A DNA stretch of 64,000 nucleotides, taken from positions 43,732-107,731 of the forward strand of contig CASICJ010000028.1 of NCBI GenBank assembly GCA_949373085.1, read 5' to 3'. Each line of letters opens with the position of its first letter. The stretch's first letter is position 1. Positions 63,897 through 64,000 of this stretch are shown here, piece by piece. Made by a program: the position numbers and the translations under genes. The notes beneath the pieces were generated by a model. That model was not told the origin of the DNA. It saw only the letters and a program-made list of their open reading frames with translations, and did not search any database. This stretch comes from an uncultured Verrucomicrobiales bacterium (lineage in GTDB: Bacteria > Verrucomicrobiota > Verrucomicrobiia > Verrucomicrobiales > Akkermansiaceae).

Positions 63897-64000
63897 CTCA
63901 TGGAAAAGATCAGGTTTTCATTTTATCCTCTGCCAACGGTGGAAATCTAAACCAACATAAGGATAATTAGAGATAAGGTATCCCTACGAAACAGCCCCGT

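Overview
The window looks like a chromosomal segment of a Verrucomicrobiota bacterium, probably order Verrucomicrobiales and possibly marine. The evidence is the protein set: four DUF1080 domains, three formylglycine-type sulfatases, a cytochrome/DUF1587-DUF1592-DUF1588-DUF1585 protein, a PVC-type CxxCH cytochrome, three PQQ-type beta-propellers, a Verru_Chthon cassette protein A, and several secreted proteins with thrombospondin-type-3 calcium repeats. Base composition is near 50% GC. Many starts lack an obvious Shine-Dalgarno sequence; a few have one, such as AGGTGAG 8 nt before the gene at 3602. I found no rRNA, tRNA, CRISPR array, insertion sequence or prophage.

Layout. 0.2-9.5 kb: an outer-membrane DUF5916 barrel, a DUF1080 protein, a DUF1080-sulfatase fusion, a secreted trypsin-like protein, a translationally coupled YcxB-like/rnhA pair and an unknown secreted protein. 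9.5-16.4 kb: citrate synthase, tsaB, a membrane-anchored PHP protein, a tightly coupled DUF3147-DUF2891-PaaK-like operon and a lipoprotein with a lysozyme-like motif. 16.4-22.4 kb: two thioredoxin-fold paralogues that lack CxxC, and a lone Verru_Chthon cassette protein A. 22.6-28.6 kb: MGMT with an extra N-terminal domain, a MATE transporter, two PQQ-propeller proteins and an iron-type alcohol dehydrogenase.

28.6-34.8 kb is a five-gene minus-strand run: metallophosphatase, frameshifted membrane protein, MATE exporter, EhpF/LuxE-like carboxylate-activating enzyme, and LuxC/EhpG-like reductase. This is the best candidate for a small uncharacterised pathway. 34.9-43.2 kb: an SGNH-propeller-HEAT-cytochrome c fusion, YchJ, a broken outer-membrane barrel gene, a sulfatase and the DUF1592 cytochrome protein. 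43.2-48.9 kb: a PQQ-propeller protein, a VanX-like dipeptidase, a secreted EEP-family protein, moeA and an esterase. 49-64 kb: selB preceded by an IF-1-like gene, a DUF1080 protein, a cysteine desulfurase, a small anchored protein, a sulfatase, a large LamG/TSP3 surface protein, lepA, leuS and a LamG-like secreted protein.

Together the secreted genes suggest a heterotroph that degrades sulfated glycans: sulfatases, 3-keto-glycoside-type DUF1080 enzymes, an esterase, an outer-membrane barrel and periplasmic cytochromes and propellers. They are interleaved with ordinary housekeeping genes. Functions are assigned from motifs recognised by eye; no database search was possible.
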